Assembly (NCBI GenBank): GCA_031272205.1
Contig: JAISUH010000047.1
Span: forward strand, 1-64,000
Source: Dysgonamonadaceae bacterium
Lineage (GTDB): Bacteria; Bacteroidota; Bacteroidia; Bacteroidales; Dysgonomonadaceae
Direction of reading: 5' to 3'
DNA: 64,000 nt
Shown: in pieces, positions 52,037 through 61,474 of the stretch
Position numbering within the stretch: position 1 is the stretch's first letter
Layout: each line of letters begins with the position of its first letter
Notes under the pieces: generated by a model
Database searches by the model: none
The model's input: only the letters and a program-made list of their open reading frames with translations
What the model was told of the DNA's origin: nothing
Made by a program: the position numbers and the translations under genes

Positions 52037-53509
52037 TTATTTGGGCATATCGGGTAATTTCCAACCGTCGCGATAGTTATGTTTGATCAGTTCGGCTGCA
52101 AATTCTTTGGCGTTGATGTCCTGCTCGTCCTTGTTGAAGGTCGGGTGACCGTTAACGATTTTGAAGTTGTCGGCTTTCGTGATTTTGAATTTATCGGTGT
52201 CGGAAATGTTGGTGAACTGCATGTTGGGGCCGTCCCATTCGAGCTCTTTGTTGAGGCCTTGCAGACGAACGCCGAGCACACCCATAACCACCATTTCGTT
52301 GAACGGACCGGCTTCGCTGAAGTCCGATGCGAGTTTGCGGCGGTTTTCATACGATTCCTTGCAAGCGCCTACCCAGTCCATTTCGTGGCTGACGGTAATT
52401 TCGCGTTGCGTTTTGGGGGAGTCGGGTTTGCGTCCTGAGAGCAACCACGGGTTCACGCCATAGCAACCGCAGATGAGCGTATCTTTGGTGCCGTAGAAGA
52501 TAGCGGCTCCACCCGAATCGTTCATATTGCGTCCGGCAGGCCAGCCTTCGGGCATGGTCGGTTTGATACCGCCGTCGTACCAGTTAACTTTGACTTCGGG
52601 GAAGGAAACGTGCGGAAGGTTGGGGCGTGCGGGGAAGGTGTATTGCACCGTTTGAGCGGTCGGGGCGCAGTCGGTGAGTAGCAACGACGAACTGCCCTGT
52701 ACCTTTGTCGGGTAGCCGAGTTGCAGCGCTTTAAAGATCGGATGCATGATGTGGCAAGCCATGTCGCCGAGAGCGCCGGTGCCGTAACGCCACCATCCGC
52801 GCCAGTTCCATGGGTGATAGATGTGGTTGAAGGGAATGAGTTCGGCCGGGCCGGTGAACAGATCCCAATTCAGTGTCTTGGGCACTTTATCGATCTGGGT
52901 CGGGGCATTAAGTCCCTGCGGCCAGATGGGGCGGTCGGTGAACGTATCAACATGCTTTACTTCGCCGATTTCTCCGGCCCAAATCCAATCGCATACCTGA
53001 CGGACGCCGGGAGCCGAAGAACCTTGGTTACCCATTTGGGTGGCCACTTTGTGTTTGGCGGCGAGTTTTGTCAGCAAACGAGACTCATAAACCGTGTGGG
53101 TCAGAGGTTTCTGTACATATACGTGTTTGCCCAGCGTCATGGCCGTAGCGGCGATGATGGCGTGGGTGTGGTCGGCCGTTGCGACGATAACGGCATCGAT
53201 TTCCTTGGCCTGTTTGTCGAGCATTTCGCGCCAATCCCAATACTTTTTCGCTTTAGGATATTCGGCAAAGACTTCTTTTGCGTAATCCCAATCCACGTCG
53301 CAGAGGGCGACAATGTTTTCCGTTGCTTTTACGGCGTTGAGATTGCTGTGTCCCATCCCGCCCGGACCAACGCAGGCGATATTCAGTTTATCGCTGGGGG
53401 CTGTGTATCCAAAACTTTTTCCCAATACCGTTGACGGTACGACGGTCAGTCCGGCAGCCGCAGTAACACTGGTTCTTAAGAACCTTCTTCTTGACATTTC
53501 TGAAGACAT
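52037..53509 (-). CDS. Tat-exported Gfo/Idh/MocA-family oxidoreductase
   Basis: The 490-residue protein has a Tat signal (SRRRFLRTSVTAAAGLTVV) and then a Rossmann domain (LNIACVGPGGMGHSNL, VALCDVDWDYA, AVIVATADHTHAIIAATAMTLGKHVYVQKPLTH). The C-terminal alpha/beta domain carries WNWRGWWRYGTGALGDMACHIMHP, a block frequent in the exported members. The nucleotide is probably loaded before folding and export. With the DUF1080 and isomerase-like neighbours it fits the first step (oxidation at C3 of a glycoside) of the oxidative deglycosylation pathway. Start choice between 53509 and the internal ATG at 53497 is open. Confidence 0.93.
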   Translation of the reverse strand: MSSEMSRRRFLRTSVTAAAGLTVVPSTVLGKSFGYTAPSDKLNIACVGPGGMGHSNLNAVKATENIVALCDVDWDYAKEVFAEYPKAKKYWDWREMLDKQAKEIDAVIVATADHTHAIIAATAMTLGKHVYVQKPLTHTVYESRLLTKLAAKHKVATQMGNQGSSAPGVRQVCDWIWAGEIGEVKHVDTFTDRPIWPQGLNAPTQIDKVPKTLNWDLFTGPAELIPFNHIYHPWNWRGWWRYGTGALGDMACHIMHPIFKALQLGYPTKVQGSSSLLLTDCAPTAQTVQYTFPARPNLPHVSFPEVKVNWYDGGIKPTMPEGWPAGRNMNDSGGAAIFYGTKDTLICGCYGVNPWLLSGRKPDSPKTQREITVSHEMDWVGACKESYENRRKLASDFSEAGPFNEMVVMGVLGVRLQGLNKELEWDGPNMQFTNISDTDKFKITKADNFKIVNGHPTFNKDEQDINAKEFAAELIKHNYRDGWKLPDMPK

Positions 53510-53714
53510 AAACTTTCTGTTTTTTTAATTAGATTAAACTTCGAACAATACTATAAATTTATACATTTTTCTTGTATATTCAAAAAATTCGGATAAAGGT
53601 AAGAAAAAGCAAATGTTCTTCAAACGTAAATATGTTAATAATTACAAACCTGTAAGGAATAACCATGTCGGAGGCTTTCGGATGGCTGTTGAAATCCTTT
53701 TTCGACCATTTTTT

Positions 53715-54779
53715 TCAGTGTGCCTTCGACAGGAGATAATAGTCTAAAACAGTCATTGCAGCCATGGCTTCCACAATGGGTACAGCTCTCGGTAAAACGC
53801 AGGCGTCGTGGCGGCCTTGAGCTTTCACGGTTGCATTTTCGCCCTCGATATTCACGGTTTGCTGTTCCTTAAGAATGGTGGACACGGGTTTGAACGCGAC
53901 CCTGAAATAAATGTCCTGTCCGTTGGAAATTCCGGCTTGGATTCCGCCCGAATGATTGCTGCGCGTATTTGTTTTCCCGTTGTCGTTGAAGAAAGAGTCG
54001 TTGACCTCCGAACCCCGACGGTTCACGTCGAATCCGTCGCCGTATTCAAAACCTTTTGCCGCATTAATGGAAAGCATGGCAGCGCCCAAAGCGGCGTGCA
54101 ATTTTCCGAAAACCGGTTCGCCGAGGCCTGTGGGGACGCCTTGCACCACGCAGGTAATTGCACCGCCAATGGTGTCGCCTTTCGATTGAAGCTCTTGAAT
54201 CAGCTCCGTCATCTGTTCGGCTTTTCGTAAATCGGGCGTGCGCACCGGCGTTGATTCGATGACGGATAAATCGTATTGCGTGTAATCCTTGTCGAGTTTT
54301 ATCCCGCCAACCTGCGAGGTGTATGCGGTAACGGAGATACCAAGCTGCTTCAAATACAGTTTTGCGATGGCGCCGCCCACTACGCGGGCAATGGTTTCGC
54401 GTGCCGACGAGCGTCCGCCTCCCCGGTGATCCCGGATGCCGTACTTTTGATGGTAGGTGTAATCGGCATGTGAGGGTCGATAAATATCTTTCAGATTATC
54501 GTAGTCGCTTGAATGTTGATTTTCGTTCTGCACCATGAATCCGATGGGTGTGCCTGTGGTCTTTCCCTCGAAGATGCCCGAAAGAAAAATTACGGTGTCC
54601 GACTCTTTGCGCGGCGTGGTGAGGTGCGACTGACCGGGACGCCTTCGATCGAGCTCGTTTTGGATGAAATCCATATCCAGCTCAATGCCCGAAGGGCAAC
54701 CGTCGATAACCCCACCCACGGCTTTGCCGTGCGATTCGCCGAACGATGTTAACCTGAAGATATTTCCGAATGTATTCAT
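53715..54779 (-). CDS. aroC: chorismate synthase
   Basis: AroC converts 5-enolpyruvylshikimate-3-phosphate to chorismate with reduced FMN. The 354-residue product shows the signature [18 protein letters not shown], then [57 protein letters not shown] and the tail [18 protein letters not shown]. It is the last gene of a minus-strand string that begins with the topoisomerase gene and follows the FKBP gene by 42 bases. Confidence 0.98.
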   Translation of the reverse strand: MNTFGNIFRLTSFGESHGKAVGGVIDGCPSGIELDMDFIQNELDRRRPGQSHLTTPRKESDTVIFLSGIFEGKTTGTPIGFMVQNENQHSSDYDNLKDIYRPSHADYTYHQKYGIRDHRGGGRSSARETIARVVGGAIAKLYLKQLGISVTAYTSQVGGIKLDKDYTQYDLSVIESTPVRTPDLRKAEQMTELIQELQSKGDTIGGAITCVVQGVPTGLGEPVFGKLHAALGAAMLSINAAKGFEYGDGFDVNRRGSEVNDSFFNDNGKTNTRSNHSGGIQAGISNGQDIYFRVAFKPVSTILKEQQTVNIEGENATVKAQGRHDACVLPRAVPIVEAMAAMTVLDYYLLSKAH

Positions 54780-54821
54780 GTTGTATGTTGCAAAAAACTT
54801 TCTTTTTTTCGAGGGTTTACC

Positions 54822-55373
54822 TCAACACGAACAGCCCGAAGCGCAGTCGCAGCCGTTTTCGGCATGGTCGCAGCCGCAGCTGCATTGTTGTGAAAACAAG
54901 GCGGCAATTTCTTCGGCTGACGCTTCGCGAACGCCGACCACCGAGCCTGTAAAATGCAGAACCTCTCCCGCAAGCGGGTGGTTGAAATCCATAGAGACTG
55001 TATTGTCGGAAATCGAAACGATAGAACCCATCAGGCGGTTGCCCGATGCATCCATCATCGGAAGGGTGTTGCCTTCGAAAAGCATCGCTTCATCTATTTT
55101 CCCGTCAATTTCGAAAATATTTTTCGCTAAATCGATGATTTTAGAATCGTCGTAGTCGCCGTAAGCCTGATCGGGGGTAAGTACGAAGCTGAATTTATCG
55201 CCTTCGGCAAGACCTTCGATATTGTTTTCGAAAGCTTCGAGCATGCAGTTCGTGCCGAAGATAAATTCCAAGGGTTTCTCGGTCGTAGCCTGTTCCATTA
55301 ATTCGAGATCGCCCTCTTCGCCCACGCTCAAATCGTAGGCCAACGAAACGTATTTATTGGGTGAAATTTTCAT
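54822..55373 (-). CDS. SlyD-like FKBP-type peptidyl-prolyl cis-trans isomerase
   Basis: The 183-residue cytoplasmic protein has the FKBP/IF (insert-in-flap) organisation: VSLAYDLSVGEEGDLELMEQ, PLEFIFGTNCMLEAFENNIEGLAEGDKFSFVLTPDQAYGDYDD, then the flap domain and VSMDFNHPLAGEVLHFTGSVVGVREAS. The tail SQQCSCGCDHAENGCDCASGCSC is rich in cysteine and histidine, like the metal-binding tail of E. coli SlyD. It probably assists folding and may bind nickel or other metals. Confidence 0.93.
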   Translation of the reverse strand: MKISPNKYVSLAYDLSVGEEGDLELMEQATTEKPLEFIFGTNCMLEAFENNIEGLAEGDKFSFVLTPDQAYGDYDDSKIIDLAKNIFEIDGKIDEAMLFEGNTLPMMDASGNRLMGSIVSISDNTVSMDFNHPLAGEVLHFTGSVVGVREASAEEIAALFSQQCSCGCDHAENGCDCASGCSC

Positions 55374-55458
55374 GTATTCTTTATTTTTGTTTTATGGGTG
55401 AATTATTCTGTTATTTTCCTGTATAAACTAATATAACAACAATTGCTCCGGAGTAGTT

Positions 55459-56631
55459 TTATCCGGCGATTGCTTTTTTTAGATTTTTAAGCGCTTTTTC
55501 GAGAATGGAACGGGGCGACCCCACGTTCAGACGCATGAATCCTTCGCCTCCGGGTCCGAACATTGTGCCGTTGTTTAATGCCAATCCGGCTTTGTCGATA
55601 AACAATTTCACCAATGACGCTTGCGGAAGGTTCAGTTCGCGGCAGTCCAACCAAACGAGAAACGAGGCTTCCGGTATCATTGCTTTAATTTGGGGGATAT
55701 GTTGTTTCAGATAGTTATCCACAAACTCAATATTTCCTTGGATGTACGCCAATAATTGGTCGAGCCATTCTTCGCCGCCCTCGTAGGCGGCGACGGTGGC
55801 GGTGTATGAAAAAATACTTCCTTGGTCCAACTCCCTCGGTGCAAGAAAATTGAGGTATTTCGCCCTCAGTTTTTCGTTAGACACGACAGCAAACGAGCTG
55901 ACGATACCGGCAATGTTGAACGTTTTGCTGGGCGCCATGAGCGTGATGCAATTGTCGGCCGCCTGTTGCGATACGGAAGCAAACGGGAGGTGCTTATGGC
56001 CGTACAGGGTAAGGTCGGAATGAATTTCGTCGGAAACGACCAATACGTTGTTTTCGGCGCAGATTTCGGACAGGCGCTTCAATTCGTCGCGTGTCCAGAC
56101 ACGTCCTCCGGGATTGTGCGGATTGGAAAAGATAAACAGCTTGCAGTTGTTTTCCCGAACGGCTTTTTCAAAAGCCTCGAAATCGATTCGGTACTGCCCG
56201 TTTTCCAAAATCAATGGATTGTTTACCACCACGCGCCCCAGCGCTTCGGTAACTAACCTGAATGGGTGATAAACAGGAGGTTGTATAATGATGCAGTCTC
56301 TTTTTTCGGTGAACGCATCAATGACGAAGGCAAAACCTTTTACCACCCCCGGCACGTATGTAATCCAGTCTTTTTCTACCGCCCATTGGTGGCGGTTTTT
56401 CAGCCAATGGACGATGGCGTCGTAATATTCATTTCCCGGACGGGTATATCCAAAAACGCCGTGCTGAACCCGTGCTTCAAGAGCTTTTATGATGCAGGGC
56501 GGCGATTTGAAATCCATGTCGGCCACCCAAAGAGCTATCAAATCCTTATTCCCAAACGAAGTTTCCAATCCGCCGAATTTGACGGTGTTGGTTGCGCTCC
56601 TGTCGATTATTTCATCAAAATTGTACTTCAT
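55459..56631 (-). CDS. MalY/PatB-family PLP-dependent C-S beta-lyase (cystathionine beta-lyase type)
   Basis: The 390-residue fold-type I enzyme starts KYNFDEIIDRSATNTVKFGG, with WVADMDFKSPP, IIQPPVYHPF, FIFSNPHNPGGRVWT, VVSDEIHSDL and the PLP lysine in MAPSKTFNIAG. The C-terminal RLNVGSPRSILEKAL is present. Such enzymes cleave cystathionine or cysteine S-conjugates to a thiol, pyruvate and ammonia. It is named MalY/PatB from the sequence pattern; the physiological substrate is unknown. It sits 85 bases upstream of the FKBP gene in the same direction. Confidence 0.94.
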   Translation of the reverse strand: MKYNFDEIIDRSATNTVKFGGLETSFGNKDLIALWVADMDFKSPPCIIKALEARVQHGVFGYTRPGNEYYDAIVHWLKNRHQWAVEKDWITYVPGVVKGFAFVIDAFTEKRDCIIIQPPVYHPFRLVTEALGRVVVNNPLILENGQYRIDFEAFEKAVRENNCKLFIFSNPHNPGGRVWTRDELKRLSEICAENNVLVVSDEIHSDLTLYGHKHLPFASVSQQAADNCITLMAPSKTFNIAGIVSSFAVVSNEKLRAKYLNFLAPRELDQGSIFSYTATVAAYEGGEEWLDQLLAYIQGNIEFVDNYLKQHIPQIKAMIPEASFLVWLDCRELNLPQASLVKLFIDKAGLALNNGTMFGPGGEGFMRLNVGSPRSILEKALKNLKKAIAG

Positions 56632-56654
56632 ATTTTAGTTCCTCAAATTTTTTA

Positions 56655-57500
56655 TCAATAATAAACGCTTTTCAGCCAACTATGTTCTTTTATTTTTTTT
56701 CCGCCAAAATTCAGCGATTCCATGGCGAAACCCAGCATCAATTGATGGGAAACGGTTTTTGAGGTCAGGTTGTTTACGTTTGTGCGGTAATAATTACCGA
56801 GGTATCCGGTGCGAATCGTGAAATCGCCAACGGGATAATCGACTGTGAAATAATTTCTTAGACCGAGTTGGTTGTGAAACGAACCCCAAACTACCGTTCC
56901 GTCGTCGTTGCCCAACGAGAAGATTTCGTAATACGATTGCCCGTAATCCGGTGAAAAAAACAAGCCTGCAAAAGGAGTTTCCAGCTGCCAGCGGAACGTA
57001 AATTTTTTCCAGTTGTAGAGGGCTAATGCCGACAGGTTCAGGTTGGTGGACAGCTTGAGCGAACCGGGATTATTGCTGTTGCGTATGTTATAGATGCCGC
57101 CGATGCCGATATCCCAGCCCGGACCGCCGAAAACTTTCAATTTTGACGTTTGGGTGATGGGATAAAATCCGGTTATCCCGTAAGAGATCATCCCCGAATA
57201 TTCCGACGAGGTCTCTGCAGGATTGCGCGTAGAGGCTATATCAACCTGAAAGCGGTGTTGGGACAGGAGTTTTCCATTGAAGAATCGACTTCCGTTCAAC
57301 TGGTCGTAAAGCAAAGACCACACCATGCCGTTGTACTCTAAGGGCGAAAGGTAGGTGTCGGTCAGCGATGCATGGCCTATCCCCAGCAAAATTGCGCGGT
57401 TTACGGGTTTCACGCACAGGGAATCGGGTTCCTGCTGCGAAAAAACAACAGTCGAAAAAAGAAACCAAACAAAAAACGCTGCACGCCATTTTTTTTGCAT
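56655..57500 (-). CDS. exported DUF3316-like, probable outer-membrane beta-barrel protein
   Basis: The 281-residue product has a signal peptide (AAFFVWFLFSTVVFSQ). Alternating hydrophobic strands end in tyrosine and phenylalanine residues (YGITGFYPITQTSKLKVFGGPGWDIGIGGIYNI, ALYNWKKFTFRWQLETPFAGLFF, GDFTIRTGYLGNYYRTNVNNL). The composition fits a small outer-membrane barrel, and the N-terminal ILLGIGHASLTDTYLSPLEYNG resembles DUF3316 proteins of Bacteroidales. The function is unknown. It lies between the topoisomerase gene (36 bases) and the C-S lyase gene (23 bases) and is probably cotranscribed. Confidence 0.75.
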   Translation of the reverse strand: MQKKWRAAFFVWFLFSTVVFSQQEPDSLCVKPVNRAILLGIGHASLTDTYLSPLEYNGMVWSLLYDQLNGSRFFNGKLLSQHRFQVDIASTRNPAETSSEYSGMISYGITGFYPITQTSKLKVFGGPGWDIGIGGIYNIRNSNNPGSLKLSTNLNLSALALYNWKKFTFRWQLETPFAGLFFSPDYGQSYYEIFSLGNDDGTVVWGSFHNQLGLRNYFTVDYPVGDFTIRTGYLGNYYRTNVNNLTSKTVSHQLMLGFAMESLNFGGKKIKEHSWLKSVYY

Positions 57501-57536
57501 AAGCGTATATTTTGGGTTATCAAAACGGAGTATTCA

Positions 57537-60242
57537 TTATTCATCAAACAACTTCATCTGCCCCGTAATTTCATCGATTATATCGGATTCTGATTTGGGG
57601 GTTTCGTCGTCGTCTTCGATTTCAACCTTCATCGATGATTCGGGCTCCGGATCCGGTTCGGGGAAACGTGTCGGCTCCAATTCTTCCACTTTCTTGATTT
57701 CGTAATTGGCAATGCGTTTTCCTTTGGCCTTGAAACTTTTCACGGCGATAAATTCTTCGGCTTCCACTTCTATAGGTTCCCTGAAATCGTCGTGGCCTCC
57801 AAAACTTGCTTTTATACGCGGATAAACCGTGTCGGTCAGCAAATATAAGGCCGAGGCCGGGTTATCGCCAAGGAAATTCTGCACTTTTTCGGTGGCATCG
57901 AAGGTGAAACGTTTCAGGTAGGTATATCCCTGATCGGCGTCGAAAAGGGCGGCTGTCCATATTTTGTGCTCGTCATATTTCTCGATGCGGAGGATATTGG
58001 GATCGAAATGGTTTGTCAGGTCGAAATTCGACACATAAAAATCGCCGTTTTTCAGCACGACAAGTATCTTGTCTTCGCCGAGAAACTCGCCGATGAAAGT
58101 TCCGCGGCCATCGTAATTGAGGCGCAGCACATCGCTGTCGAACCACACTTCGCGGCCTCCAAGCGTAGAAACGCCTTTTTGTTTGAGCACGATTTTATGC
58201 ACTTCGGCTTTTGTGAGCATGTTGCCTCTTGCCTGACGGCCTTTGATTTCCATTTCGCTGAAATCTTTCTCGAATTGCAGAATGCGCAGGCGCGGTTTCG
58301 GCTTCAGGAAGATTTTTACCGTTTCGGCTTCGCCGTTGGGATTGACGCTGAAATAGGCAATGCGGGAGCCGGGCTTCCCTTGGGTCAGGTCGTATTCTTT
58401 GTCGCGAGTGATGCCCGTTACCGAAAAGCGTTTGATGTAATGGGGCGAAACTTTCCCGTCGCGATAAATAGCGTTGTAAATGGTGCGTTTGTCGTTCTTT
58501 TTGAATACGCCTGCGTATAGAATATTTTTACCGACAAACATTTTATCGCTCACTTTCACTATTTTATATTTTCCGTCCTTGAAAAAAATGATGATATCGT
58601 CGAGATCGGAGCAGTTTGTAACAAACTCGTCTTTCTTCAATCCTGTACCGATAAAGCCTTCTTCGCGGTTGATGTAGAGCTTTTCGTTGGCCTCCACCAC
58701 CTTGACGGCTTCAATGTTCTCGAAACTGCGAACGGTAGTCTTGCGGGGAAATGCTTTCCCGTATTTTTCTTTCAGCATGATGAACCACGAAATGGTGTAA
58801 TCGGTCAGGTTGTCGAGGTTGTGGTCAATTTCCTCAATATCTTCCCTGTACTTCGCGATAAGTTCATCCGCTTTATCGGAATTGAATTTGAGGATACGCG
58901 CCATTTTTATTTCCATCAAGCGCAGTATGTCGTCTGATGTGATTTCGCGGATAAACGCCGGTTTGAATGGCTCCAAGCGTTTGTCGATGTGCGCCACGGC
59001 AATGTCCATACTTTTTGCCGTTTCAAATTCTTTGTCTTTGTAGATGCGCTCTTCGATGAATATTTTTTCGAGCGAGGCAAAAAGCAGTGATTCCTGTTTT
59101 TCTCCTTTCTCGATTTCCAATTCGCGCCGCAACAGTTCGCGCGTGCCGTCCACCGATGAACGCAATACTTCTCCCACAGTGATGAACCGAGGCTTGTCGT
59201 CTTCGATGATACAGCAGTTGGGAGAGATGCTGATTTCGCAATCGGTAAAGGCGTAAAGAGCGTCAATGGTTTTATCGGACGACACACCGGGCGCTAATTG
59301 AATCTGTATTTCAACGTTCTCGGCCGTGATGTCGTCCACCTTTTTTATTTTGATTTTCCCCTTATCGTTTGCTTTTAAGATGGATTCGACCACTGATGTG
59401 GTGGTGCGTCCGAAAGGTACATCTTTGATGATGAGCGTCTTATTGTCTAATTTGCTTATTGTAGCCCGAACTTTTATGGAGCCGCCGCGTTCGCCGTCGT
59501 TGTACCGCTCTACGTCGATATACCCGCCCGTTTGAAAATCGGGATACAGGGTAAATGCTTCTTCTTGGAGATAAGCGACGGCTGCATCGCAAATCTCGTT
59601 GAAGTTGTGCGGAAGGATTTTGGACGAAAGTCCCACGGCGATCCCTTCGGCGCCTTGCGCCAAAAGCAAGGGGAATTTTACGGGGAGCGTTATCGGTTCT
59701 TTGTTGCGCCCGTCATACGAGGGTTTCCACTCCGTAGTTTTGGGGTTGAACAGCACTTCGAGGGCAAATTTGGAGAGGCGTGCTTCGATGTATCGAGGAG
59801 CTGCGGCTCCGTCGCCCGTGAGCACATTACCCCAGTTACCCTGGCAATCGATAAGCAGATCTTTTTGTCCGAGCTGCACCAGCGCGTCGCCGATAGAAGC
59901 GTCGCCGTGCGGGTGAAACTGCATGGTATTGCCGATGATGTTGGCCACTTTGTTGTATCGTCCGTCGTCCATACGTTTCATGGAGTGGAGGATGCGTCGT
60001 TGCACGGGTTTCAATCCGTCGGAGATATGTGGTACGGCACGTTCCAAAATGACATACGAAGCATAATCCAGAAACCAGTCCTGGTACATTTTCGTGAGGT
60101 TGAGCCGGACATCGGCGCCCAAGCGCACGGGCGTTTTGGAATTGGCGGAGGAAGGGATTTCGTTCAAAATCTCTCCTCCGTCCAAGAAATCATCATCCTG
60201 ATTCGGCTCGTTATTGTTATTATCGTTTTCTTCAAAGGACAT
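57537..60242 (-). CDS. parC: DNA topoisomerase IV subunit A
   Basis: The 901-residue type IIA topoisomerase subunit contains DYASYVILERAVPHISDGLKPVQRRIL, QFHPHGDASIGDALVQLGQ and the catalytic tyrosine (151) in AAAPRYIEARLSKFA. The C-terminal region is a degenerate DNA-wrapping propeller. A very acidic tail (VEIEDDDETPKSESDI) ends the protein. The absence of a clear GyrA box and the overall form point to ParC rather than GyrA. The ORF track starts at 60302, but a consensus promoter lies at 60300-60331, so that start is upstream of the transcript; the ATG at 60242 is preferred. No parE gene adjoins it. Confidence 0.92.
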   Translation of the reverse strand: MSFEENDNNNNEPNQDDDFLDGGEILNEIPSSANSKTPVRLGADVRLNLTKMYQDWFLDYASYVILERAVPHISDGLKPVQRRILHSMKRMDDGRYNKVANIIGNTMQFHPHGDASIGDALVQLGQKDLLIDCQGNWGNVLTGDGAAAPRYIEARLSKFALEVLFNPKTTEWKPSYDGRNKEPITLPVKFPLLLAQGAEGIAVGLSSKILPHNFNEICDAAVAYLQEEAFTLYPDFQTGGYIDVERYNDGERGGSIKVRATISKLDNKTLIIKDVPFGRTTTSVVESILKANDKGKIKIKKVDDITAENVEIQIQLAPGVSSDKTIDALYAFTDCEISISPNCCIIEDDKPRFITVGEVLRSSVDGTRELLRRELEIEKGEKQESLLFASLEKIFIEERIYKDKEFETAKSMDIAVAHIDKRLEPFKPAFIREITSDDILRLMEIKMARILKFNSDKADELIAKYREDIEEIDHNLDNLTDYTISWFIMLKEKYGKAFPRKTTVRSFENIEAVKVVEANEKLYINREEGFIGTGLKKDEFVTNCSDLDDIIIFFKDGKYKIVKVSDKMFVGKNILYAGVFKKNDKRTIYNAIYRDGKVSPHYIKRFSVTGITRDKEYDLTQGKPGSRIAYFSVNPNGEAETVKIFLKPKPRLRILQFEKDFSEMEIKGRQARGNMLTKAEVHKIVLKQKGVSTLGGREVWFDSDVLRLNYDGRGTFIGEFLGEDKILVVLKNGDFYVSNFDLTNHFDPNILRIEKYDEHKIWTAALFDADQGYTYLKRFTFDATEKVQNFLGDNPASALYLLTDTVYPRIKASFGGHDDFREPIEVEAEEFIAVKSFKAKGKRIANYEIKKVEELEPTRFPEPDPEPESSMKVEIEDDDETPKSESDIIDEITGQMKLFDE

Positions 60243-60299
60243 ACGCCTGATAGGGTTAAAATTTTGAATGTATTTTCCGCAAGGAGGGAAAAAATCGCC

Positions 60300-60331
60300 C
60301 AAAGATACTTTTTTTTCGTGTGATTTCCAAA
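60300..60331 (-). promoter_or_regulatory. consensus promoter of the parC operon (TTTG-N20-TATCTTTG)
   Basis: On the minus strand TTTG is followed after 20 bases by TATCTTTG. The predicted transcription start near 60293 leaves a leader of about 50 bases before the ATG at 60242. Confidence 0.85.
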
Positions 60332-60477
60332 CGATGATTTTTTTTTGGGCAAATGATAAAAAATAAAAATACGTTCAAAAAACGGATATTATTTTGTATT
60401 TTTGCAACTTAAACATTCGCTATCAAAGCGGGAAACGTCTGTTTTGATGAAAAACCGAAATTAATATTACTGAAATT

Positions 60478-61374
60478 ATGAAGAAAAAAAGCATCTTGTT
60501 TCAATGGATTTACCCGACAGTTTTTGTTTTATTGGCAGCTTTTTTCTTGCAAACATGCGGGACAGTTCCCATCACGGGAAGAAGACAATTGTTGCTCGTC
60601 TCCGATCAGGAGGTGCTGGGATTGAGTGAAACGCAGTACAAAGACTTTATTACCACGGCATCCATCGAAAAAAACACCACAAACGCCGCATTGGTGGAAA
60701 AAGTGGGGAAGCGCATCGCTTCGGCTGTAGAAACGTATTTGCGGAGCAACGGATTGGAGTCGGAGATACAAAGCTTGGCCTGGGAATTTAATCTCGTGAA
60801 TAGCAGCGAGGTGAACGCCTTTTGTATGCCGGGCGGGAAAATAGTGGTTTACACGGGTATCTTGCCCATCACGCAGGATGAATCAGGATTGGCTACCGTC
60901 CTCGGACATGAGGTGGCGCATGCCATAGCCAAACATTCCAACGAGCGGATGAGCCAGCAGGTGGCGGTGCAATATGGAGGAGAAATTGCCGGCGGATTGC
61001 TGGGTAATTCGACGAAGGCGCAACAACTTGGAAACGCTGTTTTCGGCCTTGGCGCACAATATGGTATTATGCTGCCTTATGCACGCACGCAAGAACTCGA
61101 AGCCGACAAACTTGGCCTGATTTTCATGTCGATGGCCGGATACGACCCCAATACGGCCGTGTCGTTTTGGCAACGCATGGCGCAAAGTTCGAGCGGCGGT
61201 ACGCCCGAATTTATGAGTACGCACCCTTCCGATGCGAACCGAATCGAGAAAATAAAAGCGGCATTGCCTGAGGCCTTGCAGTATTACAAAGGGGCGGGCG
61301 TCCAAAATAGCGGAACGGTATCTTCGTCTCTGAAATCGAGCGTTGCAAAAACATCGGAAGAATGGAAATTTTGA
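60478..61374 (+). CDS. M48-family metalloprotease lipoprotein
   Basis: The 298-residue product has a lipobox with Cys27 (FFLQTC), then CGTVPITGRRQLLLVSDQEVLGLSETQYKDF. This opening is typical of BepA/LoiP-like periplasmic M48 proteases. The zinc motif is HEVAHAIAKH (144-153) with the third ligand in ELEADKLGLIFM (about 205). MSTHPSDANRIEKI follows. It likely takes part in quality control of outer-membrane proteins. The -7-like TATTTTTG at 60397-60404 lies about 75 bases upstream. Confidence 0.94.
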   Translation: MKKKSILFQWIYPTVFVLLAAFFLQTCGTVPITGRRQLLLVSDQEVLGLSETQYKDFITTASIEKNTTNAALVEKVGKRIASAVETYLRSNGLESEIQSLAWEFNLVNSSEVNAFCMPGGKIVVYTGILPITQDESGLATVLGHEVAHAIAKHSNERMSQQVAVQYGGEIAGGLLGNSTKAQQLGNAVFGLGAQYGIMLPYARTQELEADKLGLIFMSMAGYDPNTAVSFWQRMAQSSSGGTPEFMSTHPSDANRIEKIKAALPEALQYYKGAGVQNSGTVSSSLKSSVAKTSEEWKF

Positions 61375-61407
61375 AATAGCTGTTTTCCTTGGTTGCAACC
61401 CCCCCCC

Positions 61408-61449
61408 AAAAAAAATTCCCTGTTCCATGCAAGAGCGGGGAATTTTTTT
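61408..61449. terminator. bidirectional terminator between M48 protease and FtsE-like genes
   Basis: AAAAAAATTCCC pairs perfectly with GGGAATTTTTTT around an 18-base loop, giving a T run on both strands. A run of nine C residues (61399-61407) adjoins it. Confidence 0.8.
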
Positions 61450-61474
61450 GTATCTGCAAGCCCCTGTTTACCAA

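Noticed and set aside
61399-61407. Run of nine C residues as a phase-variable switch (similarly eight C at 14018-14025)
   Set aside because: Both runs are intergenic, not inside a coding region or between promoter boxes, so no switching effect can be supported.
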